From contig JAEWQJ010000009.1 of the NCBI GenBank assembly GCA_023399215.1, positions 62,001 through 126,000 of the forward strand: 64,000 bases of DNA, in the 5' to 3' direction. The position numbers were made by a program, and so were the translations under genes. This DNA is from Methanobacteriota archaeon (lineage in GTDB: Archaea; Halobacteriota; Methanosarcinia; Methanosarcinales; Methanosarcinaceae). Below, one piece after another: positions 36,266 through 45,538 of this stretch. The notes below the pieces were generated by a model. The model was not told the origin of the DNA, did no database searches, and was given only the letters and a program-made list of their open reading frames with translations. The first letter of the stretch is position 1. Every line of letters begins with the position of its first letter.

Positions 36266-37354
36266 TTATACAGATTGCTCCTCTGAAATCGATTCGTACA
36301 ATTTGCGCCTCTCAGGTAGCATGGACTCAACATATTTTTTTGCCTCCTCTGGAGATACCACTTTAAGGCTTCCGTCTAGTTCCTGTATGACCACGCCACT
36401 TTCAGCGAGCATCTTATAGCGTGCTTTCCGCACTTCTTTGTCAGGGTGGCAGACAAAATGACAGTTAGAACAAGTATATTCCATTCTATTCCCTGGAATT
36501 AGACATATGAAAAATCCGCCTTTAATTTTGGGTCTTTTCAGGTACGCTTCTATGGTTTTAGGCAGCGCAGCAATAAAATCCTCATCTTTTTTGGGGATTT
36601 CAAAGCGCGCAGGAGACCAGGTGGACCATTTTCCCGAGGAATTCAGACCTGTAAGCCCACCGCAGACAAGGAAGCATCGGCTGTTACTTCTTCTCTTTCC
36701 ATAGCTAAACTCTTTTCCCCCAAGAGTTACAGTGATTTTCTCAAGCGGATCCACGTATCCGGACGAACAGACAGAAAGACAGATCTTACACTCGTCACAG
36801 TAATTTTCGTCTTCAGGTAGGGGTTCTGTCGGGATAAGCTCAGCATCCGTAACTACCGACGCCAGTACAATTGCTGACCCGTATTCTTTGGTGATAACGT
36901 TTCCGGAATAACCAAAATGCCCAATTCCTGAGCGGACAGCAAGATATCTATGGGAAACAGGTGGGTGCATATCCATCATCCAGTTTTTTGAGTCTTGACG
37001 GTAAACAAAATTCGCAATCTGCGGAACAGCTTTGTAACCATATTGTTGTAAGAATCCTGCCATTTCGAGGGCAACTCCATTGGCAAGGGTAGTGGTCCGC
37101 ACCTTATTAGTGTCAAGAGCTTTATGGTTCTCTTTTCTAAAATAAGGTTCAATAAGGCTCTGGTCAAAAGCCAGGGCAAAAACAACTGCAGATTTTGCAC
37201 CTGGTAGAACGTATGTAAGGTCGACAGAAGGAGGGCCGCCTGCAAGAGTTTCAGTAGTCGCAATACCAACTTTAAAGGCTCCAAGGGTCAAGGCCATCTC
37301 TTTGAGCTCTTCAGTTAGTTTTTCCATCTTGGATTTATCGGTATATTCTTCCAT
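36266..37354 (-). CDS. QueG-like 4Fe-4S double-cluster protein
   Basis: 362 residues. The N-terminal two thirds resembles the cobalamin-binding part of epoxyqueuosine reductase and related reductive dehalogenases (AVRSGIGHFGYSGN at about 140-153). The Fe-S module has CDECKICLSVC (about 188-198) and a further Cys group (CSNCHFVCHP) at about 293-302. Archaea do not use the queuosine route, so a different reductive reaction, perhaps on a corrinoid, is likely. No ribosome binding site stands out. A decayed paralogue lies just downstream. Confidence 0.8.
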   Translation of the reverse strand: MEEYTDKSKMEKLTEELKEMALTLGAFKVGIATTETLAGGPPSVDLTYVLPGAKSAVVFALAFDQSLIEPYFRKENHKALDTNKVRTTTLANGVALEMAGFLQQYGYKAVPQIANFVYRQDSKNWMMDMHPPVSHRYLAVRSGIGHFGYSGNVITKEYGSAIVLASVVTDAELIPTEPLPEDENYCDECKICLSVCSSGYVDPLEKITVTLGGKEFSYGKRRSNSRCFLVCGGLTGLNSSGKWSTWSPARFEIPKKDEDFIAALPKTIEAYLKRPKIKGGFFICLIPGNRMEYTCSNCHFVCHPDKEVRKARYKMLAESGVVIQELDGSLKVVSPEEAKKYVESMLPERRKLYESISEEQSV

Positions 37355-38158
37355 TTTCTATTCCTCAGACAAACTCGATATTAACGTAATCAGATATTTT
37401 ATGGAAAGTAATTTATATATATTTTATGTGCATTCAAATATACCAGTTAGCTAAAGTATACTTGAATAACCTTTTGTGCGTTTCTTTTAGTTTCCTAATA
37501 TACAGAATGAAATAATACTTGAACTTTGCAAAAAATATTTTTATCCTTTTTCGTATTACTTTTCGAGGTTAAAACAGATATAGGAAGATAGTAAGTAAAG
37601 AGCTATGTATTCCTCATGTTTTTTGTGTTTGATATATGGTAATCGGTAGAAAATTCCATACCCCTATAGTCTATGAAAATGATAGAGTCAAAAAATGGAG
37701 TCAAAAATAGAGTTCAGAAAGCATAATATAAAGACGGAGATCTTGCCACAACGCAAAAAAAGATAAAAAATTTAATAATCGAGCAAAAAAAGGGTTAATT
37801 TAAATATTGAGGATAATTATCAGAACCAAAGAAGCGATTACAAAAAAAGATCCTCCAAAAATATCCTGTACTGAAAACCATGTACCGATAAATATCCACG
37901 TACCTAAGAATTTTGTGAGAAAGAATAAAAGCCCGTGAAATTTACATATATCTAAAAAGTACTAAGCATAGCAACTGCTTATTGCTACGACTTAGATGCA
38001 GAAAATCAAAATAGAAATAAAGTTTGATATATTTGTCTGGATAGAAAACGCCTATTTTTGTTTTCCTACACATTAAATTATTAGATAGAAGGGCTTATTC
38101 ACAGAAGCCCATAAATTTATCTAATACTTTTTTGTCAGCCGGGTTAACCAGCAATATC
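37355..38158. other. Long AT-rich intergenic region downstream of rpoP
   Basis: About 800 bases with no credible gene. A short open stretch directly after rpoP (about 20 codons) is not gene-like. The expected archaeal neighbours of rpoP (Brix, Pcc1) are instead at 32.8 kb. Confidence 0.55.
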
Positions 38159-38296
38159 TTACTCGGCCTTAATGCGTTTAATGGTTGTAGGACGCTCTTT
38201 TACCAGGATCCTGTGTCCACAGTATGGACACCTTATACCTGTGTACTCATAGTCGATTTCTACTTTCTGTTTACATCGAGTGCATTTATAACCCAT
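38159..38296 (-). CDS. rpoP: DNA-directed RNA polymerase subunit P
   Basis: 45 residues, the normal size of archaeal RpoP (RPB12-like). Zinc ligands are CTRC (residues 5-8) and CPYC (23-26), with GHRIL following, and the C-terminus ends in basic KRIKAE. It is a core RNA polymerase subunit. It starts 20 bases after the stop of rpl37Ae, as in other archaea. Confidence 0.95.
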   Translation of the reverse strand: MGYKCTRCKQKVEIDYEYTGIRCPYCGHRILVKERPTTIKRIKAE

Positions 38297-38316
38297 ACAA
38301 CCACAGCCCTAAGATA

Positions 38317-38601
38317 TTACTTTGCCTCAGCAACATTCTTCATCGTACGCAGCAGAGTCTGACCGACGCTGGTATAAGGAATATAAGTTCCGCCAGCAAA
38401 GGTGTGTCCGCACTTACTGCATTTCCATATACCGGTCCCAATTCTCTTCACGGTAGGCCTGGCACATTTTGTACACACGTGCGGAGCTCGCATGCGTTCT
38501 TCCAGGTCTGCAACAAGCTTTCTGTCCTTTCTTCCATATCTGGCACCGAATCTGCCTGCTGACCTGGAAACTCTTCCTTTCTTAGTGAACTTTTTTGCCA
38601 T
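38317..38601 (-). CDS. rpl37ae: 50S ribosomal protein L37Ae
   Basis: 94 residues, N-terminus MAKKFTKKGRVSRSAGRFG, then the zinc ribbon CTKC (about 43-46) and CSKC (about 60-63), GHTFAGG, and the usual C-terminal tail. The length and motifs match the archaeal family. GGGAG lies before the ATG. It continues the exosome operon and is followed by rpoP. Confidence 0.96.
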   Translation of the reverse strand: MAKKFTKKGRVSRSAGRFGARYGRKDRKLVADLEERMRAPHVCTKCARPTVKRIGTGIWKCSKCGHTFAGGTYIPYTSVGQTLLRTMKNVAEAK

Positions 38602-38782
38602 CGTTAAAACTCCCTAAAATAAAATGTTTAATTCTAAGTGATTGAATTCAGAACCTGCTGGCTCGCGGGTCAGTTCCCTTAAACCCGGATATCAGATTCT
38701 ACAATCACCTTTTGAACGTATACTTAGATCGTAATACTGCATTTAATATTTATATTTAATTAATCCTGCCTGATCATTCCTT

Positions 38783-39565
38783 TTATACCAGTGCTTCCAG
38801 GTAAAGTTTCCTGATTTCGGCTGCCTTTTCGCATGCCATATCTATTGCTTCCAGCACCTCAGCCTCGGTGAACGGAACAGAGCCCATTTTTTGCATGCCT
38901 GCGACAGATCCGTCCGAACTTGAGACCACAGTTAATTTAGTCTCACAAACCGCTTCCTCATCCAGTGACGGATCCACCATCAGCTTTGAGCCGATCTTGG
39001 CAAGAGTCACGCCCACAGGCATCTCTTTCATTGCAAGGGGTACGTCCGCACCGATTCCATGCTGCTCGTTCGGGACAATTGTAGTCATAAGTGCCGCAAT
39101 AGCAGCTAGACTGGATGCATCAATGATATTTCCGTCATCATTGAGGACATGGACATCTATATAGATGATCCAGACAGATTCTCCAACGCTTATGCAAAGC
39201 TTCTTTATATCAATTGCGCCTGATTCCCTGATTCCTCTGTCTACAACCCTTGCCATTTCAATTGCTTCTTCTCTGGGTGGGCCTGGCTCAAACTCTGGGG
39301 AAGCAATAGGGTTGAGTTCCAGATTAGTAATAATTACGCCTTCGTCATGGGAATCCTGAAAAGGAGTTCCTGGCTGGAGCTTAACACCTACAAGAACCTG
39401 GGTTTCTCCCAGGGTTACCTTTGCAGATCCCTCGGCTTTCGAGATAACATTCGTTTCGAGTTTGATATCCCTGAAGTCTTTGAATCCACGCCCATCCTGG
39501 CGCTTTCCCCTAATCATAAGGTTGTAAATATAGTCCTTCTTAAGCGTAGCAATAACTTCACTCAT
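38783..39565 (-). CDS. rrp42: Exosome complex component Rrp42
   Basis: About 260 residues, the RNase PH-like non-catalytic partner in the archaeal exosome ring. The RGKRQDGRGFKDFRDI start block and the NLELNPIASPEFEPGPPREEAIE block match the family. It forms a hexameric ring with Rrp41 in RNA phosphorolysis and polyadenylation. The ATG at 39565 has GAGGTG 7 bases upstream and overlaps the rrp41 stop by 8 bases, so the two are coupled. A frame opening at 39574 is less likely. Confidence 0.95.
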   Translation of the reverse strand: MSEVIATLKKDYIYNLMIRGKRQDGRGFKDFRDIKLETNVISKAEGSAKVTLGETQVLVGVKLQPGTPFQDSHDEGVIITNLELNPIASPEFEPGPPREEAIEMARVVDRGIRESGAIDIKKLCISVGESVWIIYIDVHVLNDDGNIIDASSLAAIAALMTTIVPNEQHGIGADVPLAMKEMPVGVTLAKIGSKLMVDPSLDEEAVCETKLTVVSSSDGSVAGMQKMGSVPFTEAEVLEAIDMACEKAAEIRKLYLEALV

Positions 39566-41084
39566 CGTTTTCACCTCTGCTTCCGGATTCAGAAGGATCT
39601 TTTACTACCTTCCAGGGCCCTTTGCATTCTTCTTCAGGCTCTTCTACGGTCTGTTCGGCAGGAGTCTCTTTTATGGACTCGGCTTCGGACTCTACCTCTG
39701 ACCCGGACTCAAAAGTTTCTTCTGAAGCAGCTTCTTCAAGCTGAGGTTCTGCTTCAACCTCTACTTTCTCTTCAAGCTGAGGTTCTGCTTCAACCTCTGC
39801 CTTCTCTTCAAGCTGAGGTTCTGCTTCAACCTCTACCTTCTCTTCAAGCTGAGTCTCCTGTTCAAGCTGAGGCTCCGCTTCAACCTCTACCTTCTCTTCA
39901 AGCTGAGGTTCTGCTTCAACCTCTACCTTCTCTTCAGCTAATTCCTCAATCTCGGGCTCGATTTCTTCTTCCCCAGAAACGGTTTCTTCAAGTTCAGGTT
40001 CTTCAAGCTCTTCAGGTTCGGGAACTCCCTCGAAAGAAGATTCAAAGTCAGCTTTGTCTTCAAATGCCTCTTCTTCAGCTTCTTCTTCAATTTCTGCTTC
40101 AACTACTTTTTCTACAGCTTCCCCTTCTACTACTTCAGCCTCGGCATCTTTAATGACTGTTTCTAACTCCTCGCACTCTGGAGCCTCTTTATTAACAGCA
40201 CAGGCTTCAGCGGTTTCTTCAGAAATACCTTTCTCAGGCTCTTCAGCTTCCTCAACAATCTCTTCTACAACTGCTGCTTCGGAAGCATATTCAAGAGAAG
40301 ATTCCGTTTCCACAACTTCGATTTCAGCCTCTTCAGACTCTTCAGCGGCTTTGACTTCAGGTTCTTCCACAGGAGTCTCAAACTTCTTTCTCAACACTGC
40401 CTGCTGAATTTCAAGGATTTCTTTGCAGCCTTTCTTAACAAGCTCGAAGCCTTTTCGAATTTCATCAGGAGTTAGATTCCCGTCCATCTGGAGCAGGGTA
40501 ATTTCTCCATCCTGGGTCATTGCAACAGGGAAATCGGCCTCACCATAATTATCCTCTTCCTTGTTGAGGTCAAGCACTATTTGCCCGTCAACTTTTCCAA
40601 AAGCACAGGAAGTAACCAGGCCTTTCATAGGAATGCCTGCATCTGCAAGCGCTATGCTTGAAGCATTAATTGCTGCTGTCCTTGTTCCTGCATCAGCCTG
40701 AAGTATTTCCACAAAAATATCGATTGCAGTTTTCGGGAAGAGCTCTGCCATAATCACCGGTTCAAAAGCTTCCCTGGAAACTTTTGAAATTTCAATACTT
40801 CGTCTGCTGGGCCCGGGTCTGGCACGGTCTTCAGTGGAAAAAGAAGCCATATTATATTTATAACGGATAACTGCAGTATCTGCGCGCTGTGAACGACGGG
40901 GATGAGCTTCTCGTGGACCAAACACGCCTACAAGAACCTTATTCCTTCCCCATTCAAGATAACATGAACCGTCGGCTCGTGAAAGAACGCCGATCTCGAT
41001 TTTCATGGGCCTGATCTCATCCGCATGCCTCCCGTCAAGGCGCAGCCCATCGTCAGTGATTAATTTTTCAGGTTTATCACTCAT
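39558..41084 (-). CDS. rrp41: Exosome complex exonuclease Rrp41 with long acidic repeat tail
   Basis: 508 residues, about double the usual archaeal size (about 240). Residues 1-240 are the catalytic RNase PH domain (LRLDGRHADEIRP, YNMASFSTEDRARPGPSRR, MTQDGEITLLQMDG). Residues about 245-508 form an acidic tail, Glu-rich throughout. A stretch of about 60 residues repeats a 12-residue unit (EKVEVEAEPQLE and variants), encoded by 36-bp DNA repeats at 39735-39935. Such a tail is found in Methanosarcina Rrp41 and may bind partner proteins or restrict RNA. GGAG lies before the ATG. Core of the exosome operon. Confidence 0.96.
   Translation of the reverse strand: MSDKPEKLITDDGLRLDGRHADEIRPMKIEIGVLSRADGSCYLEWGRNKVLVGVFGPREAHPRRSQRADTAVIRYKYNMASFSTEDRARPGPSRRSIEISKVSREAFEPVIMAELFPKTAIDIFVEILQADAGTRTAAINASSIALADAGIPMKGLVTSCAFGKVDGQIVLDLNKEEDNYGEADFPVAMTQDGEITLLQMDGNLTPDEIRKGFELVKKGCKEILEIQQAVLRKKFETPVEEPEVKAAEESEEAEIEVVETESSLEYASEAAVVEEIVEEAEEPEKGISEETAEACAVNKEAPECEELETVIKDAEAEVVEGEAVEKVVEAEIEEEAEEEAFEDKADFESSFEGVPEPEELEEPELEETVSGEEEIEPEIEELAEEKVEVEAEPQLEEKVEVEAEPQLEQETQLEEKVEVEAEPQLEEKAEVEAEPQLEEKVEVEAEPQLEEAASEETFESGSEVESEAESIKETPAEQTVEEPEEECKGPWKVVKDPSESGSRGENDE
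39735..39935. repeat. 36-bp coding tandem repeat inside rrp41
   Basis: A 36-bp unit (12 codons) begins at 39735, 39771 and 39807, with further diverged copies to 39935. It encodes the acidic EVEAEPQLE-type repeats and keeps the reading frame. Near-identical neighbouring copies suggest recent slippage or unequal recombination. Confidence 0.9.
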
Positions 41085-41158
41085 ACTTTAATCTCCAAAA
41101 AACTCCTAACAACTACTTTACAGAAGCTTCCTTAAAATCCCTCATGCATATCCAGAAC

Positions 41159-41941
41159 TCAGTTATTTGGATCCAGTAACACATCGATCTTCCTGTAAAT
41201 CTCTTCGGAATGATCTTCTTTTGGCACCTTTACCTCTTTCGTACCACTTTTAAAAAACTTGGCGGACTTTAACTCTTTCTGCTTGCTCCGCTCATTTTTC
41301 AAAAAGTTATAGATCCTATCTGTCAATCCAGAACGCTGGGCTTCGGCTTCGATCTTCCGGAGAGCCTTACTTAAAAGCTCCACATCGTCATCCTTTCCAT
41401 CGATCCATATTCTGCCGTTCTGGCCAACGAAAATGCTGCAGTTTGTTTCTTTCTTAAGCATTGAGATCATGGATCCACCGTGTCCTATCACACGTGGGAC
41501 TTTCACAGGCTCAACTTCGACGATCTGACCTGTTTTCAGTTTATGGAAGCTAGAATCTCTAAGGGCAAGCTCAACTTTCATGGAATTGTCTACATCTTTT
41601 ACTCTAAGGATTATAGAGTCGCCTACATCCAGAACTTCATGCATCTCCCGGGATTCTATTCTTCTGGGATACTCGGACACATGGAACAGGCCGTCATAAG
41701 GAGAAGCAATGTCCATTATCCAGTTGGATGGCGTAACCACAATAACGACCCCGATCACCACATCATTTGCGGAAGGGATATAAACTCCCGCAAGAGGGAT
41801 CACTCCAACTTTATCTTCTTTGAGATTTTCAATACCACAAAATAAAGAATAGATCTTGTCGTTCTTGACATAAGTCCCGTATCCGGCTTTTTTCGAATTC
41901 TCAGATATCAGGTCACCAGGGATCACTATTTTTTTATCCAT
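41159..41941 (-). CDS. rrp4: Exosome complex RNA-binding component Rrp4
   Basis: 260 residues. N-terminal domain (KIVIPGDLISE), an S1 domain (DIASPYDGLFHVSE...VLDVGDSIILRVKDVD) and a KH-like domain with VIGHGGSMISMLKKETNC. Rrp4 caps the Rrp41-Rrp42 ring and feeds RNA in. It has 74 bases to rrp41 and 11 bases to the SBDS gene. The start has AGAGGATG upstream. Confidence 0.96.
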   Translation of the reverse strand: MDKKIVIPGDLISENSKKAGYGTYVKNDKIYSLFCGIENLKEDKVGVIPLAGVYIPSANDVVIGVVIVVTPSNWIMDIASPYDGLFHVSEYPRRIESREMHEVLDVGDSIILRVKDVDNSMKVELALRDSSFHKLKTGQIVEVEPVKVPRVIGHGGSMISMLKKETNCSIFVGQNGRIWIDGKDDDVELLSKALRKIEAEAQRSGLTDRIYNFLKNERSKQKELKSAKFFKSGTKEVKVPKEDHSEEIYRKIDVLLDPNN

Positions 41942-41952
41942 CCAACATCCTC

Positions 41953-42645
41953 TTATAAAAGTTTAGTTTGAGCCTCTCCCTTCGTAAGATGATTTATAAG
42001 AGCGTAAAGATCAGTCTGGACTCCTGCCGGAATTCTTACCACTGCAATCCAGGAGCCATCACGCTGCCATTCTTCTTTCGTAATGCTTCCTATCTTGGAA
42101 ATATCTCCGTATGCTTTGGGAGCATATTCGGGAGGGATTTTCACAGCAATATTGACCTCCTCAAAGCGTATAGGTATAAGCGGGCGAATGGCTTTCATTG
42201 TGATATTGACCAGCTGATCCACGCTTTTTAAGGGGTCTATGTGCACCTTTGCCTCTTCCATCGCCTTTTCGATCCGTGCGGGAGGGTGAGGTGCTTTTGT
42301 CTGGGGATTTATTGCATTCCTGGAAATGGTATAAATAACTTTTTTCTTTTTTTCCTCAAGTATGCGTTTTCTCTGTTCAGCAGTGAGCTGAAGCTCACCG
42401 CTTTTCAGGATCACGGCAGCAATCTTGAAGGGATCCGTTGTCTCAAAAGCATTGATAATATCGGACTCTGCTGCTCGGTCCCCTCGGTTTGCGTCTTCGA
42501 AGATAGTTTCAACCGCCAGAATGTCTTCAAGGTTTACGTCTTCTCCTCGCTTATAGGCCAGAGCTCCTTCGGGCTCGACCAGGACTTCGAAGTGTTTGCT
42601 GCTTCTCTTAAGCCGCGCAGTCACTGCCTCGTCCAGGGACACCAT
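41953..42645 (-). CDS. sdo1: Ribosome maturation protein SBDS (Sdo1)
   Basis: About 230 residues, matching the archaeal SBDS family: N-terminal FYSH-like domain (LKRSSKHFEVLVEPEGALAY), helical middle, and a C-terminal ferredoxin-like domain (IKPLIPIRFEEVN-like). It helps release aIF6 in 60S maturation. ATG 42645 has AAGGT upstream; the frame's TTG at 42651 is less likely. Part of the exosome operon between psmA and rrp4. Confidence 0.96.
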   Translation of the reverse strand: MVSLDEAVTARLKRSSKHFEVLVEPEGALAYKRGEDVNLEDILAVETIFEDANRGDRAAESDIINAFETTDPFKIAAVILKSGELQLTAEQRKRILEEKKKKVIYTISRNAINPQTKAPHPPARIEKAMEEAKVHIDPLKSVDQLVNITMKAIRPLIPIRFEEVNIAVKIPPEYAPKAYGDISKIGSITKEEWQRDGSWIAVVRIPAGVQTDLYALINHLTKGEAQTKLL

Positions 42646-42722
42646 TTTCAAATACCTTCTCCAAAATATAATTTTGAGAATCCGAAGATTCTCTGAGTAC
42701 TACACTCAACTATATATAGATT

Positions 42723-43472
42723 TTATTCTTTGTTCTCAGTTTCCTTGTGTTTTTCAAGGATCTGCTGAACATAATTTTCAACTTCTTCAGGAACTAATTT
42801 TCTGAATTTCTTGTCCTGAAGCGACACAATACCTACCTCAAGGGTAGACGCATCGAACTTGCCTTCGGCAGCTCTATAGAGTGCATCCATACCTAGAAGG
42901 ATAGCCGCATCCATATTCATGTCTTGTTTGTACTCTGCTTCAAAGACCTCAACGACTGCATTTCTGCCTGCGCCTATAGCTGTCGCCTTGTATTCCAGAA
43001 GAGCACCGCTCGGGTCAGTCTCAAAGAGCCTTGGCAGGTTGTCATCCACACCTGCAATAAGAAGTGCAGTCCCATATGGGCGAACTCCACCGTACTGGGT
43101 GTATGTTTGCTTGTGGTCGCAGATTTTCTTGGAAATAACCTCCACACCTATGGGTTCATCGTAAGAAACCCTGTTGACCTGCGCTTCTACACGTGCTCTG
43201 TCAACAAGGGAGCGGGCATCTGCCACAAGCCCTGAGGTCGCAGCTCCTATGTGGTCGTCAATCTGAAAAATCTTTTCAATTGACTCGGCTTCTACAAGCC
43301 TGCTGGTTATTCGCTTGTCAACGAGCAGCACTACCCCATCAGCTGCCTTGATTCCCACGGCTGTTGTTCCCCTCTTGACTGCTTCGCGGGCATATTCTAC
43401 CTGAAAAAGTCTTCCATCAGGGCTGAAAACCGTAATTGCCCTGTCATAGCCCATCTGTGGTGCCATCTGCAT
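42723..43472 (-). CDS. psmA: Proteasome subunit alpha
   Basis: 249 residues. The alpha-type N-terminus GYDRAITVFSPDGRLFQVEYA (split as GYDRAITVFSPDG and RLFQVEYA) is complete, with the HPTVY-like later blocks, and the HYT/QYGGVRPYGTALLIAG segment is present. It forms the 20S gate ring and interacts with PAN ATPase. Good ribosome binding site (GGGAG). The C-terminal tail (KHKETENKE) is acidic and typical. It is placed in the exosome/RNase P superoperon, as in other archaea, but is separated by a 940-base gap from pop5. Confidence 0.97.
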   Translation of the reverse strand: MQMAPQMGYDRAITVFSPDGRLFQVEYAREAVKRGTTAVGIKAADGVVLLVDKRITSRLVEAESIEKIFQIDDHIGAATSGLVADARSLVDRARVEAQVNRVSYDEPIGVEVISKKICDHKQTYTQYGGVRPYGTALLIAGVDDNLPRLFETDPSGALLEYKATAIGAGRNAVVEVFEAEYKQDMNMDAAILLGMDALYRAAEGKFDASTLEVGIVSLQDKKFRKLVPEEVENYVQQILEKHKETENKE

Positions 43473-44414
43473 ATTCCGTATCTCCCTTAATTTTTATTGT
43501 ATATTGTTATTATCTTCCCGGCAAGAAACCGGTCTTTTTTCCTTAAGGATCTCTATCCACAGGCTCGTAGCTAAATCACTGCCCTCCCCAAAAAGGCTTT
43601 GGTCAGTGATTGTGAACTGCTGCGAGGATATCCCGAAAATTCAGGAGCTAAAGTCCCCGACCCAGCATTCAGGTAAGGAAACCGACTTTTGATTTCCTAT
43701 AACGTATTTCTTCCTTATTAGAGTTTTTTACAGTTTATTCGGAACTTCCAATCCTGAGATACTTTTTCGGACGAAACCTGCGGGAAATACCCCAGTAACA
43801 GGAAATTCAAAGGCACTTCTTACCCTGCTAAACTTCGACCCTACAAAGTACGTTTTCCAGAATCTGGGTTCGCGCACTTCAAGAGCCTTTTTAATAGTTT
43901 TTAAGGTCCAGTTCCAATGTTAAACTAAGTCCGCTAATAAAGTGTATTTACTCAGTTATAATGATTGTGAAACCCGAAATTATCTTGTGCTTAAAGTCGT
44001 ATTTTGAGCCATCTATAAAAGGGTTTTTGCTTTCACCGCTTCATTCTATACAGGTTTCAATCTACGTTCCGATCAGGCTCGCAATCATCTGAATTTTATT
44101 TGAACCAGCTGTTTTTCTGTCAACCAGCTTTGCCAATGAATATTATACCTGTTACACTAATACCAATGAATATTAGATATGTTACACTAATATACTCATT
44201 AATATATTCATTCATCATAGTATATATCAGACAGCGTCCTGACAGTTTATTATAATAGTTTCCTTAAAGCCTCAAAGCCGAGGATTTTCAACCCTGGCAC
44301 AAAGCCATTAACCTGTGCTTATCTACTTTTCCGGATCCTGAAAATTTGAAGCTTTTAAATTCCCTGGCTTTGACATTCACGAATCCTAAATTCAGTTTTT
44401 CTGAGCCCTGCAGT
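43473..44414. other. Unusually long gap inside the psmA-pop5 cluster
   Basis: A 942-base gap in an otherwise tight cluster. It holds a strongly structured segment (43554-43630, separate entry) and a CCGG-CAAGAAA-CCGG hairpin (43518-43532) with T-run on the plus strand. The rest (43700-44400) shows no gene; two near-copies of ACACTAATACCAATGAATATTA lie near 44160. Confidence 0.55.
43554..43630. ncRNA. Candidate structured RNA or structured psmA leader
   Basis: Four nested pairings: TATCC (43554-43558) with GGATA (43626-43630); CTCGTAG (43564-43570) with CTGCGAG (43620-43626) using one G-T pair; AATCACTG (43574-43581) with CAGTGATT (43604-43611), perfect; and CCAAA (43588-43592) with TTTGG (43598-43602), perfect, loop AAGGC. 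Helix order and symmetry are preserved on either strand, so the sense cannot be told. On the minus strand it would be in the 5' leader of psmA; on the plus strand it may be an independent small RNA. Confidence 0.45.
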
Positions 44415-44822
44415 TTAGTTTTCCTGAATCCTGCCCAGGTTATTATTCTTCAGAAATTTTGGATTTATCCTGTTTTCTAGCTCAAAGGTCGTATTCTGAA
44501 GAAATTTCTCAGTTGCCCTTTTAATAGTGCCTGAAGTTCCAAGTATATGCACAGTTGCCCTTTTTCCATTGACCCGTGTGAGAGTTGCAAGGGATGCTCT
44601 CGTTTCTTTTACTTTCGTATGAGAGCACTGAATAATACCTTTAGATTCTTCAAAACCGAGCACCTTGATATCACATTCACTGGCAGTGACATCTCCAAGC
44701 AAGGAAGAAGCCGAGAACATAACCTCTTTGACCAGATCACTCCTGACGACTGGCACCTCAGAGATCAGCTCAAAGGCCAGATAACGCTTTTTCGCACGAA
44801 GCGAAGGAAGCAGACGTTTCAA
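44415..44822 (-). CDS. rnp2: Ribonuclease P protein component Pop5 (Rnp2)
   Basis: 135 residues. Archaeal Pop5 pattern: LLPSLRAKKRYLAFEL start, LLGDVTASECDIKVLGFEESKG (split), and a KVKETRASLATLTRVNG block. It pairs with Rpp30 in RNase P. The TTG start overlaps the Rpp30 stop (TTGA) and has GGAGG 10 bases upstream. A 940-base gap follows before psmA. Confidence 0.93.
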   Translation of the reverse strand: MKRLLPSLRAKKRYLAFELISEVPVVRSDLVKEVMFSASSLLGDVTASECDIKVLGFEESKGIIQCSHTKVKETRASLATLTRVNGKRATVHILGTSGTIKRATEKFLQNTTFELENRINPKFLKNNNLGRIQEN

Positions 44823-45538
44823 CAGTAATCTCCCTCCTCAAGTACCTCAATACCTTCTCTGACATAGCCGGGACCAGGGCGGTTCCTTGAAATTATTCTT
44901 TCAGGTACAATAGTAATAGCTTCAAGGGCCTCATCTTCTTCAAGACCGCAGACTTCAGCCAGAGCAAGGGTCTCCATAGGAGAGCGAAGGTCAAAACAGG
45001 ACATCGCGCCACTTGAAAGGACAAGGGAAACATCGTACTTTCTGGCAAGGTCAAGGTTTGCTCTTAAATCCGACAACAGACGAACGCGCCTTGGCCCTCT
45101 TGAATGAAGGAGGGGCCTTATTGTCAGGCCGATTGCGACATCGTTTTCAGCTGCGGCCTTTGCAAGCACCTGGTTTAACCCACTGCTTTTAGCAAAAGCC
45201 GGGTGGTTCAGGATATCTACTATCGGGTTTTCCAGAGCAGCCCTGTTGACGGCTTCTGAACCTCCGTGTACTATCAGGACATCCATGGACTTCCTGAATT
45301 TTCCGATAAGTCCGTGAAGTTTCGAGGGATTTTCCTCCACAAGCTCGATTCCCCTGAAAACCTCAAATCCATTAGTAGAGGGCAACACAGGTTGTGATTG
45401 AGGAAGTTTATCAGAATGGTTTGCAAGCGCAATCCCGCTGTACCCTAAATGCAAGGCAAGAGCAGAAAGTTGCTCAACCGTATTTTCCCCATCAGGCACT
45501 GCATGAACGCAAAAGTCGTAGAATTTAGGTTTACCCAA
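44819..45538 (-). CDS. rnp3: Ribonuclease P protein component Rpp30 (Rnp3)
   Basis: About 239 residues of a TIM-barrel/PHP-like fold typical of Rpp30: FYDFCVHAVPDG start, GYSGIALANHSD, FEVFRGIELVEENPSKLHG (split), LVLSSGAMSCFDLRSP. The TTG start at 45538 sits 6 bases after GGAGG and overlaps the upstream stop by 8 bases; a longer frame to 45616 runs over the neighbour and is rejected. RNase P subunit partner of Pop5. Confidence 0.93.
   Translation of the reverse strand: MGKPKFYDFCVHAVPDGENTVEQLSALALHLGYSGIALANHSDKLPQSQPVLPSTNGFEVFRGIELVEENPSKLHGLIGKFRKSMDVLIVHGGSEAVNRAALENPIVDILNHPAFAKSSGLNQVLAKAAAENDVAIGLTIRPLLHSRGPRRVRLLSDLRANLDLARKYDVSLVLSSGAMSCFDLRSPMETLALAEVCGLEEDEALEAITIVPERIISRNRPGPGYVREGIEVLEEGDYC

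Noticed and set aside
37900..38158. A Pcc1 or other gene directly after rpoP
   Set aside because: Only about 20 codons are open; the real Pcc1 is at 31938-32189.
39347..40407. Long plus-strand frames opposite rrp42 and rrp41
   Set aside because: Gln/Leu- or Ser-rich shadows of the acidic repeat coding DNA.
43504..43692. RNase P RNA gene in the psmA-pop5 gap
   Set aside because: A GGAGCTAAAGTCCC stretch looks a little like the conserved start of P4, but I found no matching conserved partner further on.
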